The position numbers were made by a program, and so were the translations under genes. The notes under the pieces were generated by a model that searched no databases, had not been told where the DNA came from, and worked only from the letters and a program-made list of their open reading frames with translations. This document shows positions 7,491-15,461 of a stretch of 37,757 bases of DNA, piece by piece; position 1 is the stretch's first letter, and the number at the start of each line of letters is the position of its first letter. The stretch comes from DASSKF01 sp035690725 (GTDB lineage Bacteria > Actinomycetota > Actinomycetes > Actinomycetales > Dermatophilaceae): contig DASSKF010000173.1 in NCBI GenBank assembly GCA_035690725.1, forward strand, positions 1 to 37,757, given 5' to 3'.

Positions 7491-7872
7491 CCGCGACGCC
7501 GAGGATCTCGATCAGGGCCTCCGGCTGCCACAGCGCCGTGCACCCGATCCCCGCCATCGCCGGGTAGACCGGTCCGGCGAGCTCGCGCCACACGCGGCCG
7601 ATCTCGCGGCCGTTGGCCTGGTAGCCGGCGACGTCGGTGAGGTAGATCGTCACGCTCACCAGATCCCGCGGCTCGCCGCCCGCGGCCCGCAGCGTCGCCA
7701 GCACGTTGCCGAACGCCTGGCGGAACTGCTCGACGATCCCGCCGGGGACGATCCGCAGGTCCGCGTCCAGGGCGGTCTGCCCGCCCAGGTGCAGCAGGTT
7801 GCCGGACAGGGTGCCGTGCGAGTACCCGCGCGGAGTGGGCAGTTCGGGCGGGTTGACGGCGACGGGGCGCAT
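7459..7872 (-). CDS. RidA/YjgF-family protein lacking the conserved arginine
   Basis: 137 residues from ATG 7872, preceded by AAGGAG at ideal spacing. It has the Rid pattern: GTLSGNLLHLGGQTALD, the FGNVLATLRAAGGEPRDLVSVTIYLTD helix-strand region, and a C-terminal ALIEILGVAVI strand. In imine deaminases such as E. coli RidA the strand before this carries an arginine (P-A-R) that binds the substrate carboxylate; here it reads YPAMAG, with Met at that place. It thus resembles the Rid subfamilies without demonstrated deaminase activity. It is divergent from the aromatic-CoA operon and convergent with paaX, so it is probably part of the same pathway. Its reaction is unknown. Confidence 0.88.
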   Translation of the reverse strand: MRPVAVNPPELPTPRGYSHGTLSGNLLHLGGQTALDADLRIVPGGIVEQFRQAFGNVLATLRAAGGEPRDLVSVTIYLTDVAGYQANGREIGRVWRELAGPVYPAMAGIGCTALWQPEALIEILGVAVIPDERVVRP

Positions 7873-7929
7873 GGTGGCTCCTTGGTCTCGGCGGCTCTCC
7901 GGGGCCAGGTCGGCGCACCGGAGCGGGTA

Positions 7930-7966
7930 TTGACGATGTCGTGACGATCGTGACACAGTCGTCACA
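7930..7966. promoter_or_regulatory. Repeat-rich operator/promoter between ridA-like gene and cupin operon
   Basis: Two direct GTGAC copies (7941-7945, 7950-7954) and an inverted GTCAC (7961-7965) crowd a short stretch; GTGAC-acagtc-GTCAC is an inverted repeat with a 6-nt spacer. A TTGACG (7930-7935) and CACAGT (7954-7959), 18 nt apart, could be the -35 and -10 of the cupin operon, so a bound repressor would cover the promoter. The neighbouring PaaX protein is the obvious candidate. The rest of the 165-bp gap shows nothing else. Confidence 0.5.
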
Positions 7967-8037
7967 ACGAGGCCAAGGGCCCGCCGCCATCCCGCACGTT
8001 CCCGCACGGGCAGCCCGACGAGCAGCGAGGAGTCGAC

Positions 8038-8514
8038 ATGAACTTCGAGGGATTCGAGCTCGAGGGTGACCCGCGGCCCTGGGCGCTGCCGGACGGCCGG
8101 GTCATGCCGGTCGTGACCAAGGGCGGCCTGGAGGACGTGCAGACGTCCGATTCCGGTGGGGCCATGCGGGTCTCGGGCGTGAGCAACGCCCACACCCCCG
8201 CCACGCGGCTCTGGTACGGCCGGGTCTCCAACAAGCCCGGCTTCCGCTCGGTCACCCACCACCACGGTGAGGCCGAGACCGGTGGCTACGTGCTGTCCGG
8301 CTCGGCACGGATCTACTTCGGCGAGGGGTTCCAGGAGTTCGTCGACATGGAGGAGGGCGACTGGGTCTTCGTGCCGCCGTTCCTGCCCCACGTCGAGTGC
8401 AACATGTCGACGACCGAGGACCTGATCTGGCTGACCACCCGCACGCCCGACAACATCGTCGTCAACCTCGAGGACGTCGAGGACCGCGTGCTCAAGGGGT
8501 TCCGCCGGGCATGA
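8038..8514 (+). CDS. Single-domain cupin protein of aromatic-CoA operon
   Basis: 158 residues. One cupin barrel is visible: motif 1 around THHHGEAETGGYVLSG supplies two histidines and a glutamate, and motif 2 GDWVFVPPFLPHVECN supplies the last histidine, so a metal site (Fe, Mn or Zn) is complete. Small cupins of this kind include dioxygenases, isomerases and non-enzymatic sensors; at half the size of a gentisate dioxygenase it is not that enzyme. An upstream GAGGAG precedes the ATG. It is first in the operon and its stop overlaps the thioesterase ATG (ATGA). Its conserved place suggests a role on the ring product, but the reaction is unknown. Confidence 0.85.
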   Translation: MNFEGFELEGDPRPWALPDGRVMPVVTKGGLEDVQTSDSGGAMRVSGVSNAHTPATRLWYGRVSNKPGFRSVTHHHGEAETGGYVLSGSARIYFGEGFQEFVDMEEGDWVFVPPFLPHVECNMSTTEDLIWLTTRTPDNIVVNLEDVEDRVLKGFRRA

Positions 8515-9422
8515 CGGCCACCTCCGAGACGCTGAGCGAGGCGCTGACCCTCGCCGAGACCGCACCAGAGGTCTTCGACCGCGCGTTCACCGGCCGGACC
8601 GGCCCGTGTCCGTGGCCCAAGGCCTACGGCGGAGACATGGTGGCACAGGCCGCGGTGGCGGCGATGCGCTCGGTCGACGACGACCGCTCGCTGCACTCGA
8701 TGCACAGCTACTTCATGCGCCCGGTCGAGATCGGCGCCGAGGTCCGCTACGAGGTCGAGCTGCTGCGTGACGGCCGCGGCTACTCCACGCGCCAGGTGCG
8801 CGCCTACTCGGGTGGCAAGCCGGTCTACTCCGCCCTGGCCTCCTTCCACACCGGGGACGCGAACGGCCGCTCGTATGCCGCCCCCGCACCGGACGAGGTG
8901 CCGGCGCCGGAGACGCTGCCCAGCAGCGCGGCATACCTCGAGGGGGTCCAGCCGGGCACTCCGGAGGCCGGCACGATGAGCGAGGAGTCACGCGAGTACT
9001 GGTCGCACGGGCGCAGTTTCGACATGCGCCACGTCCCCGGCCCGGTGTACCTGCGGGTCGAGGGCGGCATGAGCGCGCACCAGGCCCTGTGGGTGCGGCC
9101 GTTCGACGCCCTCCGGCCGGTCTCGGGGCTCACCACGGGCATGCGGGACCGGGCCGCGCTCGCCTACGTCTGCGACTACACCATCCTCGAGCCGATCCTG
9201 CGCGTCCTCGGGCTCCCGTGGGCCCAGCCGGGACTCGTCACCGCGAGCCTCGACCACGCCATGTGGTTCCACCGGTCCGGTCCGCTGGACGACTGGCTGC
9301 TCTACACCCAGGAAGCCGTCTCCGCCCACCACGGTCGGGCTCTCGGGCTCGGCCGCTTCTTCACCCGGGACGGCGCACACCTCGCCACCGTGGCCCAGGA
9401 GGGCCTGGTCCGCCCCTCGTGA
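8511..9422 (+). CDS. Acyl-CoA thioesterase, TesB (type II) family
   Basis: 303 residues with the double hot-dog layout: the N-terminal half contains PWPKAYGGDMVAQA and SMHSYFMRPVEIG, and the C-terminal half ASLDHAMWFHR and ATVAQEGLVR. The aspartate of SLDH and the glutamine of AQEG match catalytic positions of E. coli TesB. It hydrolyses acyl-CoA to free acid plus CoA. The ATG overlaps the cupin stop by 4 bp. Encoding it together with a CoA ligase would be futile unless it acts on a product later in the pathway, so the likely substrate is the hydroxylated or reduced CoA ester made by the last gene of the operon. Confidence 0.88.
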   Translation: MTATSETLSEALTLAETAPEVFDRAFTGRTGPCPWPKAYGGDMVAQAAVAAMRSVDDDRSLHSMHSYFMRPVEIGAEVRYEVELLRDGRGYSTRQVRAYSGGKPVYSALASFHTGDANGRSYAAPAPDEVPAPETLPSSAAYLEGVQPGTPEAGTMSEESREYWSHGRSFDMRHVPGPVYLRVEGGMSAHQALWVRPFDALRPVSGLTTGMRDRAALAYVCDYTILEPILRVLGLPWAQPGLVTASLDHAMWFHRSGPLDDWLLYTQEAVSAHHGRALGLGRFFTRDGAHLATVAQEGLVRPS

Positions 9423-9460
9423 CCGTCCCGCGGCCGGTCACCGCACCGAAGGAAGCGCTC

Positions 9461-11125
9461 ATGCAGCTGTCACCCTCCGCCCACCGGGACACGTTCGCCC
9501 GGGACCACCTGCCGCCCGAGGAGCAGTCGCCCACGCTGGAGTTCACGCTGCCGGAGCTGCAGTTCCCCCAGCGACTCAACGCCGCGACCGCGCTGGTCGA
9601 CCGGGCGGTCGAGGAGTTCGGCGCCGCCCAGCCGTGCCTGCTGACGCCCTCGGGTGAACGCTGGACCTACGGCGAGGTCCAGCGGCGCGCCAACCAGGTC
9701 GCCCAGGTGCTCACCGAGGACCTGGGCATCGTCCCCGGGCAGCGGGTCCTGCTGCGCTCGCCGAACAATCCCTGGGCCGTGGTCTGCTGGCTCGGCGGGC
9801 TCAAGGCCGGCGCCGTCGTCGTCACCACGATGCACGCGTTCCGCGCCTCGGAGCTCGAGCCGATCGTCGCGCGCTGCCGACCGGTGCTCGCCCTGTGCGA
9901 CCACCGGTTCGCCGAGGACGCCCGGCAGGTGCGGCAGAAGGGGCACGACGACCTGCGGGTGGTGGAGTTCGGCGGCGGGGGCGCGGACGACATGGTCGCT
10001 CGCGCGGACGCGAAGTCGGGCGCGTTCACCGACGTCGAGACGGCGGCCGACGACGTGGCCCTGCTGTGCCCGACGTCGGGCAGCACCGGTGTGCCGAAGC
10101 TGACGATGCACTTCCACCGGGACCTGGTCGCGATCGACGAGACCTTCGGCCGGCACGTGCTGCGGCTGCGGGCGGACGACGTGGTGGCGTGCACCGCCCC
10201 CCTGGCGTTCACCTTCGGCCTCGGGATGCTCGTCGTGTTCCCCTTCCGTGCCGGGGCCAGCGTGCTGCTCATCGAGAAGGCGACCCCCGTGGAGCTCGCC
10301 CGGCTGGCGGGGCAGCACGGGGTCACGGCCGTCGCGACGGCCCCGACGGCATACCGCGCGATCCTGGCGGAGGGGCGCGAGGCGGAGATGCGCAGCCTGC
10401 GCACCGCCGTCTCGGCCGGGGAGCACCTGCCACGCGCGACCTGGGAGGCGTTCCGGGAGCGCACCGGGGTGGGGATCATCGACGGGATCGGCTCGACCGA
10501 GATGCTGCACATCTTCATCGGCTGCTCCGGCGACGACATCCGGCCCGGGTCGACCGGTCGGCCGGTGCCGGGATACCGCGCGACGATCCTCGACGACGAC
10601 GGCAACGAGCTCGCGCCCGGTGAGCTGGGGCGCCTCGCCGTCATCGGGCCGACCGGGTGCCGCTACCTGGACGACCCTCGCCAGGCGAACTACATCAGCG
10701 GCGGCTGGAACCTCACGGGCGACACCTTCATCCGGGACGAGGACGGCTACTTCCACTACCAGGCACGCAACGACTCGATGATCGTCTCCTCCGGCTACAA
10801 CATCGGCGGCCCGGAGGTCGAGGCCGCCGTGGGCGAGCACCCGGACGTGGTCGAGTGCGGTGTGGTGGGCAAGCCGGACGAGGACCGTGGATCCGTGGTC
10901 TGCGCGTTCGTCGTGCTGCGCGAGGGCGTCGCCGGTGACGACGCCAAGCGCCGGGAGATCCAGGACTTCGTGAAGTCCCGGATCGCGCCGTACAAGTACC
11001 CGCGGGACGTGCGGTTCGTCGACTCCCTGCCCCGCAACCCCAGCGGGAAGCTGCAGCACTTCCGGCTGCGCGAGCAGATCACGCGGCCGGCCCCCGTGGT
11101 CGAGCAGGCCGGGGGCGCGCGGTGA
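9461..11125 (+). CDS. Benzoate/2-aminobenzoate-type aryl-CoA ligase
   Basis: 554 residues from ATG 9461, preceded by GAAGGA. ANL-superfamily motifs are complete: A3 PTSGSTGVPKLTMHFHRD, A5 GIGSTEMLHIF, A8 ARNDSMIVSSGYNIGG, and A10 NPSGKLQHF with the adenylation lysine. It resembles the benzoate-CoA ligase family, including 2-aminobenzoate-CoA ligase; this is a family-level assignment. The reaction is acid + ATP + CoA to acyl-CoA + AMP + PPi. It follows the thioesterase by 38 bp and overlaps the monooxygenase start by 4 bp. With that partner, anthranilate is the best guess; salicylate or benzoate cannot be excluded. Confidence 0.9.
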   Translation: MQLSPSAHRDTFARDHLPPEEQSPTLEFTLPELQFPQRLNAATALVDRAVEEFGAAQPCLLTPSGERWTYGEVQRRANQVAQVLTEDLGIVPGQRVLLRSPNNPWAVVCWLGGLKAGAVVVTTMHAFRASELEPIVARCRPVLALCDHRFAEDARQVRQKGHDDLRVVEFGGGGADDMVARADAKSGAFTDVETAADDVALLCPTSGSTGVPKLTMHFHRDLVAIDETFGRHVLRLRADDVVACTAPLAFTFGLGMLVVFPFRAGASVLLIEKATPVELARLAGQHGVTAVATAPTAYRAILAEGREAEMRSLRTAVSAGEHLPRATWEAFRERTGVGIIDGIGSTEMLHIFIGCSGDDIRPGSTGRPVPGYRATILDDDGNELAPGELGRLAVIGPTGCRYLDDPRQANYISGGWNLTGDTFIRDEDGYFHYQARNDSMIVSSGYNIGGPEVEAAVGEHPDVVECGVVGKPDEDRGSVVCAFVVLREGVAGDDAKRREIQDFVKSRIAPYKYPRDVRFVDSLPRNPSGKLQHFRLREQITRPAPVVEQAGGAR

Positions 11126-13548
11126 GGGTGGCGGTCGTCGGCGGCGGGCCGGCCGGGCTCTACTTCGCCGCCCTGATGAAGCAGCTGTCCGCCGACCACG
11201 AGGTCACGGTGTGGGAGCGCAACGCCCCTGACGACACCTTCGGCTTCGGCGTCGTCTTCTCCGACGAGACGCTCGGGGGGATCGAGAACGCCGACCCGGT
11301 GGTCGCCGAGCAGATGACGCGCCAGTTCGCGCGCTGGACCGACATCGACGTCCACGTCGGGGGCGAGGAGCTGACCATCGGCGGGCAGGGATTCGCGGCG
11401 ATGGGGCGCAAGGAGCTGCTCGGGCTGCTGCAGCGCCGCTGTCGCGACCTCGGGGTGACCGTGCACTTCCGCACCCCGGCACCGGACGTGGAGGAGCTGC
11501 GCGCGCGGCACGACCTCGTCCTCGCCGCCGACGGCCTGAACTCGGGGATCCGCGAGCGGTATGCCGACACGTTCGGCCCGTCGCTCGACCCGCGGCCCAA
11601 CCGGTACATGTGGCTGGGGACGGACCTCGTCTTCGAGGCCTTCCAGTTCGTCATCAAGGACACCGAGTGGGGGACCATGCAGGTCCACGGCTACCCCTAC
11701 TCCGACTCCCGCTCGACCTTCATCGTGGAGATGCACGAGGACGTCTGGCGGCGCGCCGGATTCGACGCGGCCGAGGACACGTCGCTGCCGCCGGGCGCGT
11801 CCGACGAACCGGCCGTGCAGCGGCTCGCGGAGATCTTCGCCGACGACCTGGGCGGGCACCGCCTGCTCGCCAACAACTCCAAGTGGGTCAGCTTCACCAC
11901 CGTGCGCAACCAGCGCTGGCACCACGACAACGCGGTGCTGATCGGCGACGCGGCGCACACCGCGCACTTCTCCATCGGGTCGGGGACGAAGCTCGCGATG
12001 GAGGACGCGCTCGCCCTGGCCGCGTGCCTGCACGAGCACCCGACCACGGAAGCCGCGCTCACGGCATACGAGCAGGAACGGCGACCGGTCGTGGAGTCCA
12101 CGCAGCGTGCCGCCCAGGCCTCGCTGGAGTGGTTCGAGAACATCGGGATGTACCGCGACCAGGAGAACACCCAGTTCGCGTTCAACCTGCTCACCCGGTC
12201 GCGCCGGATCACCTACGACAACCTGCGCACCCGCGACGAGGAGTTCGCCGACCGGGTCGACTCTGCGTTCGCGCGATCCCAGGGCCGGAGCGAGGTGCGG
12301 CCGGCGATGTTCCAGCCGTTCCGGATCGGGCAGCTGGAGCTCAAGAACCGTGTCGTCGTCTCGCCCATGGACATGTACTCCGCCACCGACGGCATCCCCG
12401 GCGAGTTCCACCTCGTCCACCTCGGGTCGAAGGCGCTCGGCGGCGCCGGGCTGGTCATGACCGAGATGGTCTGCACCTCACCCGAGGGGCGGATCACGCC
12501 CGGCTGCACCGGGCTGTGGAACGACGAGCAGCGCGAGTCCTGGCGCACCGTGGTCGATTTCGTCCACGGGCGCAGCAGCGCGAAGATCGGCCTGCAGATC
12601 GGCCACTCGGGCCGCAAGGGCTCGACCAAGCTGATGTGGGAGGGCATGGACGACCCGCTCGACTCCGGCAACTGGGACGTCGTGGGACCGTCGGCGCTGG
12701 CCTACGGGCCGGCGTCGCAGGTGCCGCACGAGCTCACCCGGGCCGAGATGGACGTGTTGTGCGCCGAGTTCGTGGCCGCGGCCCGGCGCGGCGCCGATGC
12801 CGGCTTCGACCTGCTCGAGGTGCACTGCGCCCACGGCTACCTGCTGTCGTCGTTCCTGTCGCCGGTCTCGAACCGCCGGACCGACGAGTACGGCGGGTCG
12901 CTGGAGAACCGGTTGCGCTTCCCGCTGGAGGTGTTCGACCGGGTGCGCGAGGTCTGGCCGGCCGAGAAGCCCGTGACCGTGCGGATCTCGGCCACCGACT
13001 GGGTGCCGGACGGCAACACCGAGCACGACGCCGTCGAGATCGCCAGAGCCTTCATCGCGCACGGGGCAGCGGCCATCGACGTCTCCTCCGGTCAGGTCAC
13101 GGCGGACGAGCAGCCGGCGTTCGGGCGCTCCTACCAGACGCCGTTCGCGGACCGGATCCGGCACGAGGTCGCCGCGAGCACCGGGACGGCGGTCATCGCA
13201 GTCGGTGCCATCTCGACCTATGACGACGTGAACTCGATCCTGCTGGCCGGCCGGGCCGACCTGTGTGCCCTCGGCCGGGCGCACCTGTACGACCCGCAGT
13301 GGACCCTGCATGCCGGTGCCGAGCAGGACCACCGCCCGGACGGCGAGGAGTGGCCGCTGCCGTTCCGGGCCGGCCGGCGCAAGCCGCCGAGCTCGCGCAC
13401 CGACGCGGTGCGGCCCCGGCTGTCCCTGCTGCGCGAGGACGACGCGGGGCCGCAGACCCACGTGCGGTGGCAGCCCGGACGACGCACCGACCGCCCGGCC
13501 CGGTCACCGGAACCGGTGCCGGACCGGGCGGCCGTCGCCGCTCGATGA
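11122..13548 (+). CDS. Fused FAD monooxygenase / Old Yellow Enzyme protein (2-aminobenzoyl-CoA monooxygenase/reductase type)
   Basis: 808 residues from GTG 11122. Residues 1 to about 390 are a class A flavin monooxygenase: GGGPAGLYFA FAD site, and GDAAHTAHFSIGSGTKLAMED. From about residue 395 an OYE-type FMN reductase follows: FRIGQLELKNRVVVSPMDMY, HSGRKGS, EVHCAHGYLLSSFLSP and RTDEYGGSLENR. This fusion is known in 2-aminobenzoyl-CoA monooxygenase/reductase of Azoarcus evansii, which hydroxylates and then reduces the ring to 2-amino-5-oxocyclohex-1-enecarbonyl-CoA; stand-alone N-terminal relatives are salicylyl-CoA 5-hydroxylases. The last 70 residues are low-complexity. It ends the operon and converges on the PhoX gene. 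Confidence 0.9.
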   Translation: MRVAVVGGGPAGLYFAALMKQLSADHEVTVWERNAPDDTFGFGVVFSDETLGGIENADPVVAEQMTRQFARWTDIDVHVGGEELTIGGQGFAAMGRKELLGLLQRRCRDLGVTVHFRTPAPDVEELRARHDLVLAADGLNSGIRERYADTFGPSLDPRPNRYMWLGTDLVFEAFQFVIKDTEWGTMQVHGYPYSDSRSTFIVEMHEDVWRRAGFDAAEDTSLPPGASDEPAVQRLAEIFADDLGGHRLLANNSKWVSFTTVRNQRWHHDNAVLIGDAAHTAHFSIGSGTKLAMEDALALAACLHEHPTTEAALTAYEQERRPVVESTQRAAQASLEWFENIGMYRDQENTQFAFNLLTRSRRITYDNLRTRDEEFADRVDSAFARSQGRSEVRPAMFQPFRIGQLELKNRVVVSPMDMYSATDGIPGEFHLVHLGSKALGGAGLVMTEMVCTSPEGRITPGCTGLWNDEQRESWRTVVDFVHGRSSAKIGLQIGHSGRKGSTKLMWEGMDDPLDSGNWDVVGPSALAYGPASQVPHELTRAEMDVLCAEFVAAARRGADAGFDLLEVHCAHGYLLSSFLSPVSNRRTDEYGGSLENRLRFPLEVFDRVREVWPAEKPVTVRISATDWVPDGNTEHDAVEIARAFIAHGAAAIDVSSGQVTADEQPAFGRSYQTPFADRIRHEVAASTGTAVIAVGAISTYDDVNSILLAGRADLCALGRAHLYDPQWTLHAGAEQDHRPDGEEWPLPFRAGRRKPPSSRTDAVRPRLSLLREDDAGPQTHVRWQPGRRTDRPARSPEPVPDRAAVAAR

Positions 13549-13567
13549 GTCGCGGGCGAGGCGGCGG

Positions 13568-15034
13568 TCAGACGCCGAGACGTTGCCAGGGACCCCAGAT
13601 CGCGAACGTCATGCCCGCGCTGGCCTGGATGTTGACGTAGAGCGTGCGGCCGTCGGGGCTGAAGGTTGACCCGGCGAACTCGTCGTCGTAGCGCGGCTGT
13701 CCGGTGCGGGCGCTCTGGACGCGGTTGAGCGCGATGTCCCAGAGCTGGCCGCCTCGGTTCAGGCCGCGGACGTAGTTGTCCTCGTCGTCGTCCTCGCAGA
13801 CCACCAGGGTGCCGCGCCGGCTCGCCGTGATGTTGTCCGGGAAGTCGAAGGTCTCCTTGCCCGGCGACTCGTAGACCAGACGCAGCTTCTCCGACCTGGT
13901 GTCGTAGGCCCAGACCTGCCCGAAACCGGTCCCGTAGCCGTTCGAGCTGTCCGGTCCTGCCATGACCTCGCCGCCACCCTGTGTCGAGCAGAAGTAGACG
14001 ACCCCCCGGTGGTAGATCTGGCCCTCCAGCCGGGAGAAGTGCGCGGCTCCCCGGGCCCGGCCCTGGTCCCCGACGTGGACGATCGCCTGGTCGTTGCTCG
14101 TCGGCGCGGTCTGGCCGGGCGTGTAGGGGAAGGTCGGGTCCGGGTCGTCGATGTCGACCCACTCGACCGAGTAGGTCGTGCCCTTCGGCTGGTGGGCCTC
14201 CAGGTGGGCGTTCGGCCGCCCCGAGACCTTGAGCATCTGGAGCCGGCCGTCGTTGTCGAGGCGGCCGGAGCTCATCGGGTTGGCGCCGGGCCGGTAGCGG
14301 TAGAAGCCGGAGGGAAAGGCGAAGTTGTCCTCGGTCAGGTAGAGGTAACCCTCGCGCGGGTCGAACGAGACCGCCTCGTGCGCGAACCGCCCGGCTCGCG
14401 TGACCGGCTCCGCGTCGGCCCGACCGGTGACCGGGACCTCGAAGACGTAGCCGTGTGGCCGCTCCAGCGGGATGTTGGGCGTCCCGGTGAAGTCCGGCCC
14501 GACGTCCGGGCCGTTGACGGTCTCCTCGCAGGTGACCCAGGAGCCCCAGGGCATCTGCCCGCCGGAGCAGTTCATCATCGTGCCGTTGATGACGGTGAAC
14601 GCGTGCCGGACCTCGCCCCGATGGCTGACGTCGATGTGGGTGCAGCCACCCTGGGCCATCGGGTCGTAGGTGTGCGAGCCGGTGGGCCCGAAGGCGGGGC
14701 CGGGGTTGTTGACCTCGTGGTTGCGGATCAGGGTCACGGCACCACTCGGGCCGGTGAAGGCGCCCATGCCGTCGTGCCGACCCGGCAAGGCGGTGCCGTC
14801 GTCGAGGAGGACCTCCTGCTCGGTGTCGTGGAAGGAGCGGTACGTGAAGCCGTCCGGCAGGTGCAGCCGCACCGTGCCGTCGCGCTGGTCGGGTGTGGGG
14901 CGCAGTCCCCGGAAGGGGGCGCCCCCGAGGGCGGAGGCGGGTCCGGCGAGCAGGCCGGTGAACGGTCCCGCGAGTGCCGCGCCGCCGGCGGTGGCTGCGC
15001 TGCCCTTGAGGAAGGTGCGTCGGTCGAGCGCCAT
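13568..15034 (-). CDS. PhoX/DUF839-family Tat-exported protein
   Basis: 488 residues from ATG 15034, with GGGAG at good spacing. The N-terminus is a twin-arginine signal (DRRTFLKG followed by a hydrophobic alanine-rich stretch to ALGG), so it is exported folded. The body has PhoX-like segments: LIRNHEVNNPGP, WVTCEETVNG, GYLYLTEDNF, CSTQGGGEVMAG, FDFPDNITAS and FAGSTFSPDGRTLYVNIQ. PhoX enzymes are Fe/Ca-dependent alkaline phosphatases; many DUF839 members remain untested, so phosphatase activity is likely but not certain. It is monocistronic and about 130 bp from the next gene; no Pho box was identified. Confidence 0.88.
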   Translation of the reverse strand: MALDRRTFLKGSAATAGGAALAGPFTGLLAGPASALGGAPFRGLRPTPDQRDGTVRLHLPDGFTYRSFHDTEQEVLLDDGTALPGRHDGMGAFTGPSGAVTLIRNHEVNNPGPAFGPTGSHTYDPMAQGGCTHIDVSHRGEVRHAFTVINGTMMNCSGGQMPWGSWVTCEETVNGPDVGPDFTGTPNIPLERPHGYVFEVPVTGRADAEPVTRAGRFAHEAVSFDPREGYLYLTEDNFAFPSGFYRYRPGANPMSSGRLDNDGRLQMLKVSGRPNAHLEAHQPKGTTYSVEWVDIDDPDPTFPYTPGQTAPTSNDQAIVHVGDQGRARGAAHFSRLEGQIYHRGVVYFCSTQGGGEVMAGPDSSNGYGTGFGQVWAYDTRSEKLRLVYESPGKETFDFPDNITASRRGTLVVCEDDDEDNYVRGLNRGGQLWDIALNRVQSARTGQPRYDDEFAGSTFSPDGRTLYVNIQASAGMTFAIWGPWQRLGV

Positions 15035-15164
15035 GTGGGTGTCTCCCTTTCGAGCGGATGAACGGCACAACCTAGCGAAGGAGCGGTGGCCGGGGAAGGG
15101 TTGCGCTGGTCATTGGTCTCGCCGAGAAGGTGGGTCGGCCGCGGGGTTGGGTACCGGGTAGGGC

Positions 15165-15461
15165 ATGCGCGACAGCGAGCACCAGCCCCGTCCGGACGAC
15201 CCGACGCCGCCGACCGACCAGCAGGTCCGCGACATGCTGCAGGCGGCCTCGGCCCTGACCGTCGTGGCCGAGCTCGCCGCGCAGGCTGACCTCGGACGGG
15301 AGGCCCACGCGTATGCCGGGCGGTTGCTCGGCTGGGCGGAGTCGCTGCGGTCGGTCGCTTACGGGCAGCTGCCACCCGCCGAGGGCTGGACCATCGGCGA
15401 CACGGCCGAGCACGTGCGGATGCTCAGCGGGTGGGTGCCCGCCGACCCCCCGCCGGTCTAG
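15165..15461 (+). CDS. Hypothetical protein (98 residues)
   Basis: Starts at ATG 15165; there is no clear Shine-Dalgarno. The first 20 residues are polar and proline-rich, then helical alanine/leucine-rich sequence (MLQAASALTVVAELAAQAD) and a C-terminal GWTIGDTAEHVRMLSGWVP. No membrane helix or cysteine motif, and I do not recognise a family. Its TAG stop overlaps the TAG stop of the convergent GH18 gene by two bases, an economical arrangement that supports both ends. It carries one of the GTATGCC motifs. Confidence 0.55.
   Translation: MRDSEHQPRPDDPTPPTDQQVRDMLQAASALTVVAELAAQADLGREAHAYAGRLLGWAESLRSVAYGQLPPAEGWTIGDTAEHVRMLSGWVPADPPPV

Noticed and set aside
8038..8514. Cupin as gentisate 1,2-dioxygenase
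   Set aside because: It has one cupin domain of 158 residues, whereas gentisate dioxygenases are about 350 residues with two.
10570..10577. GGATACC and other similar strings (e.g. ACATACC at 33447) as further octamer copies
   Set aside because: They miss internal bases of the motif, so they were not counted.
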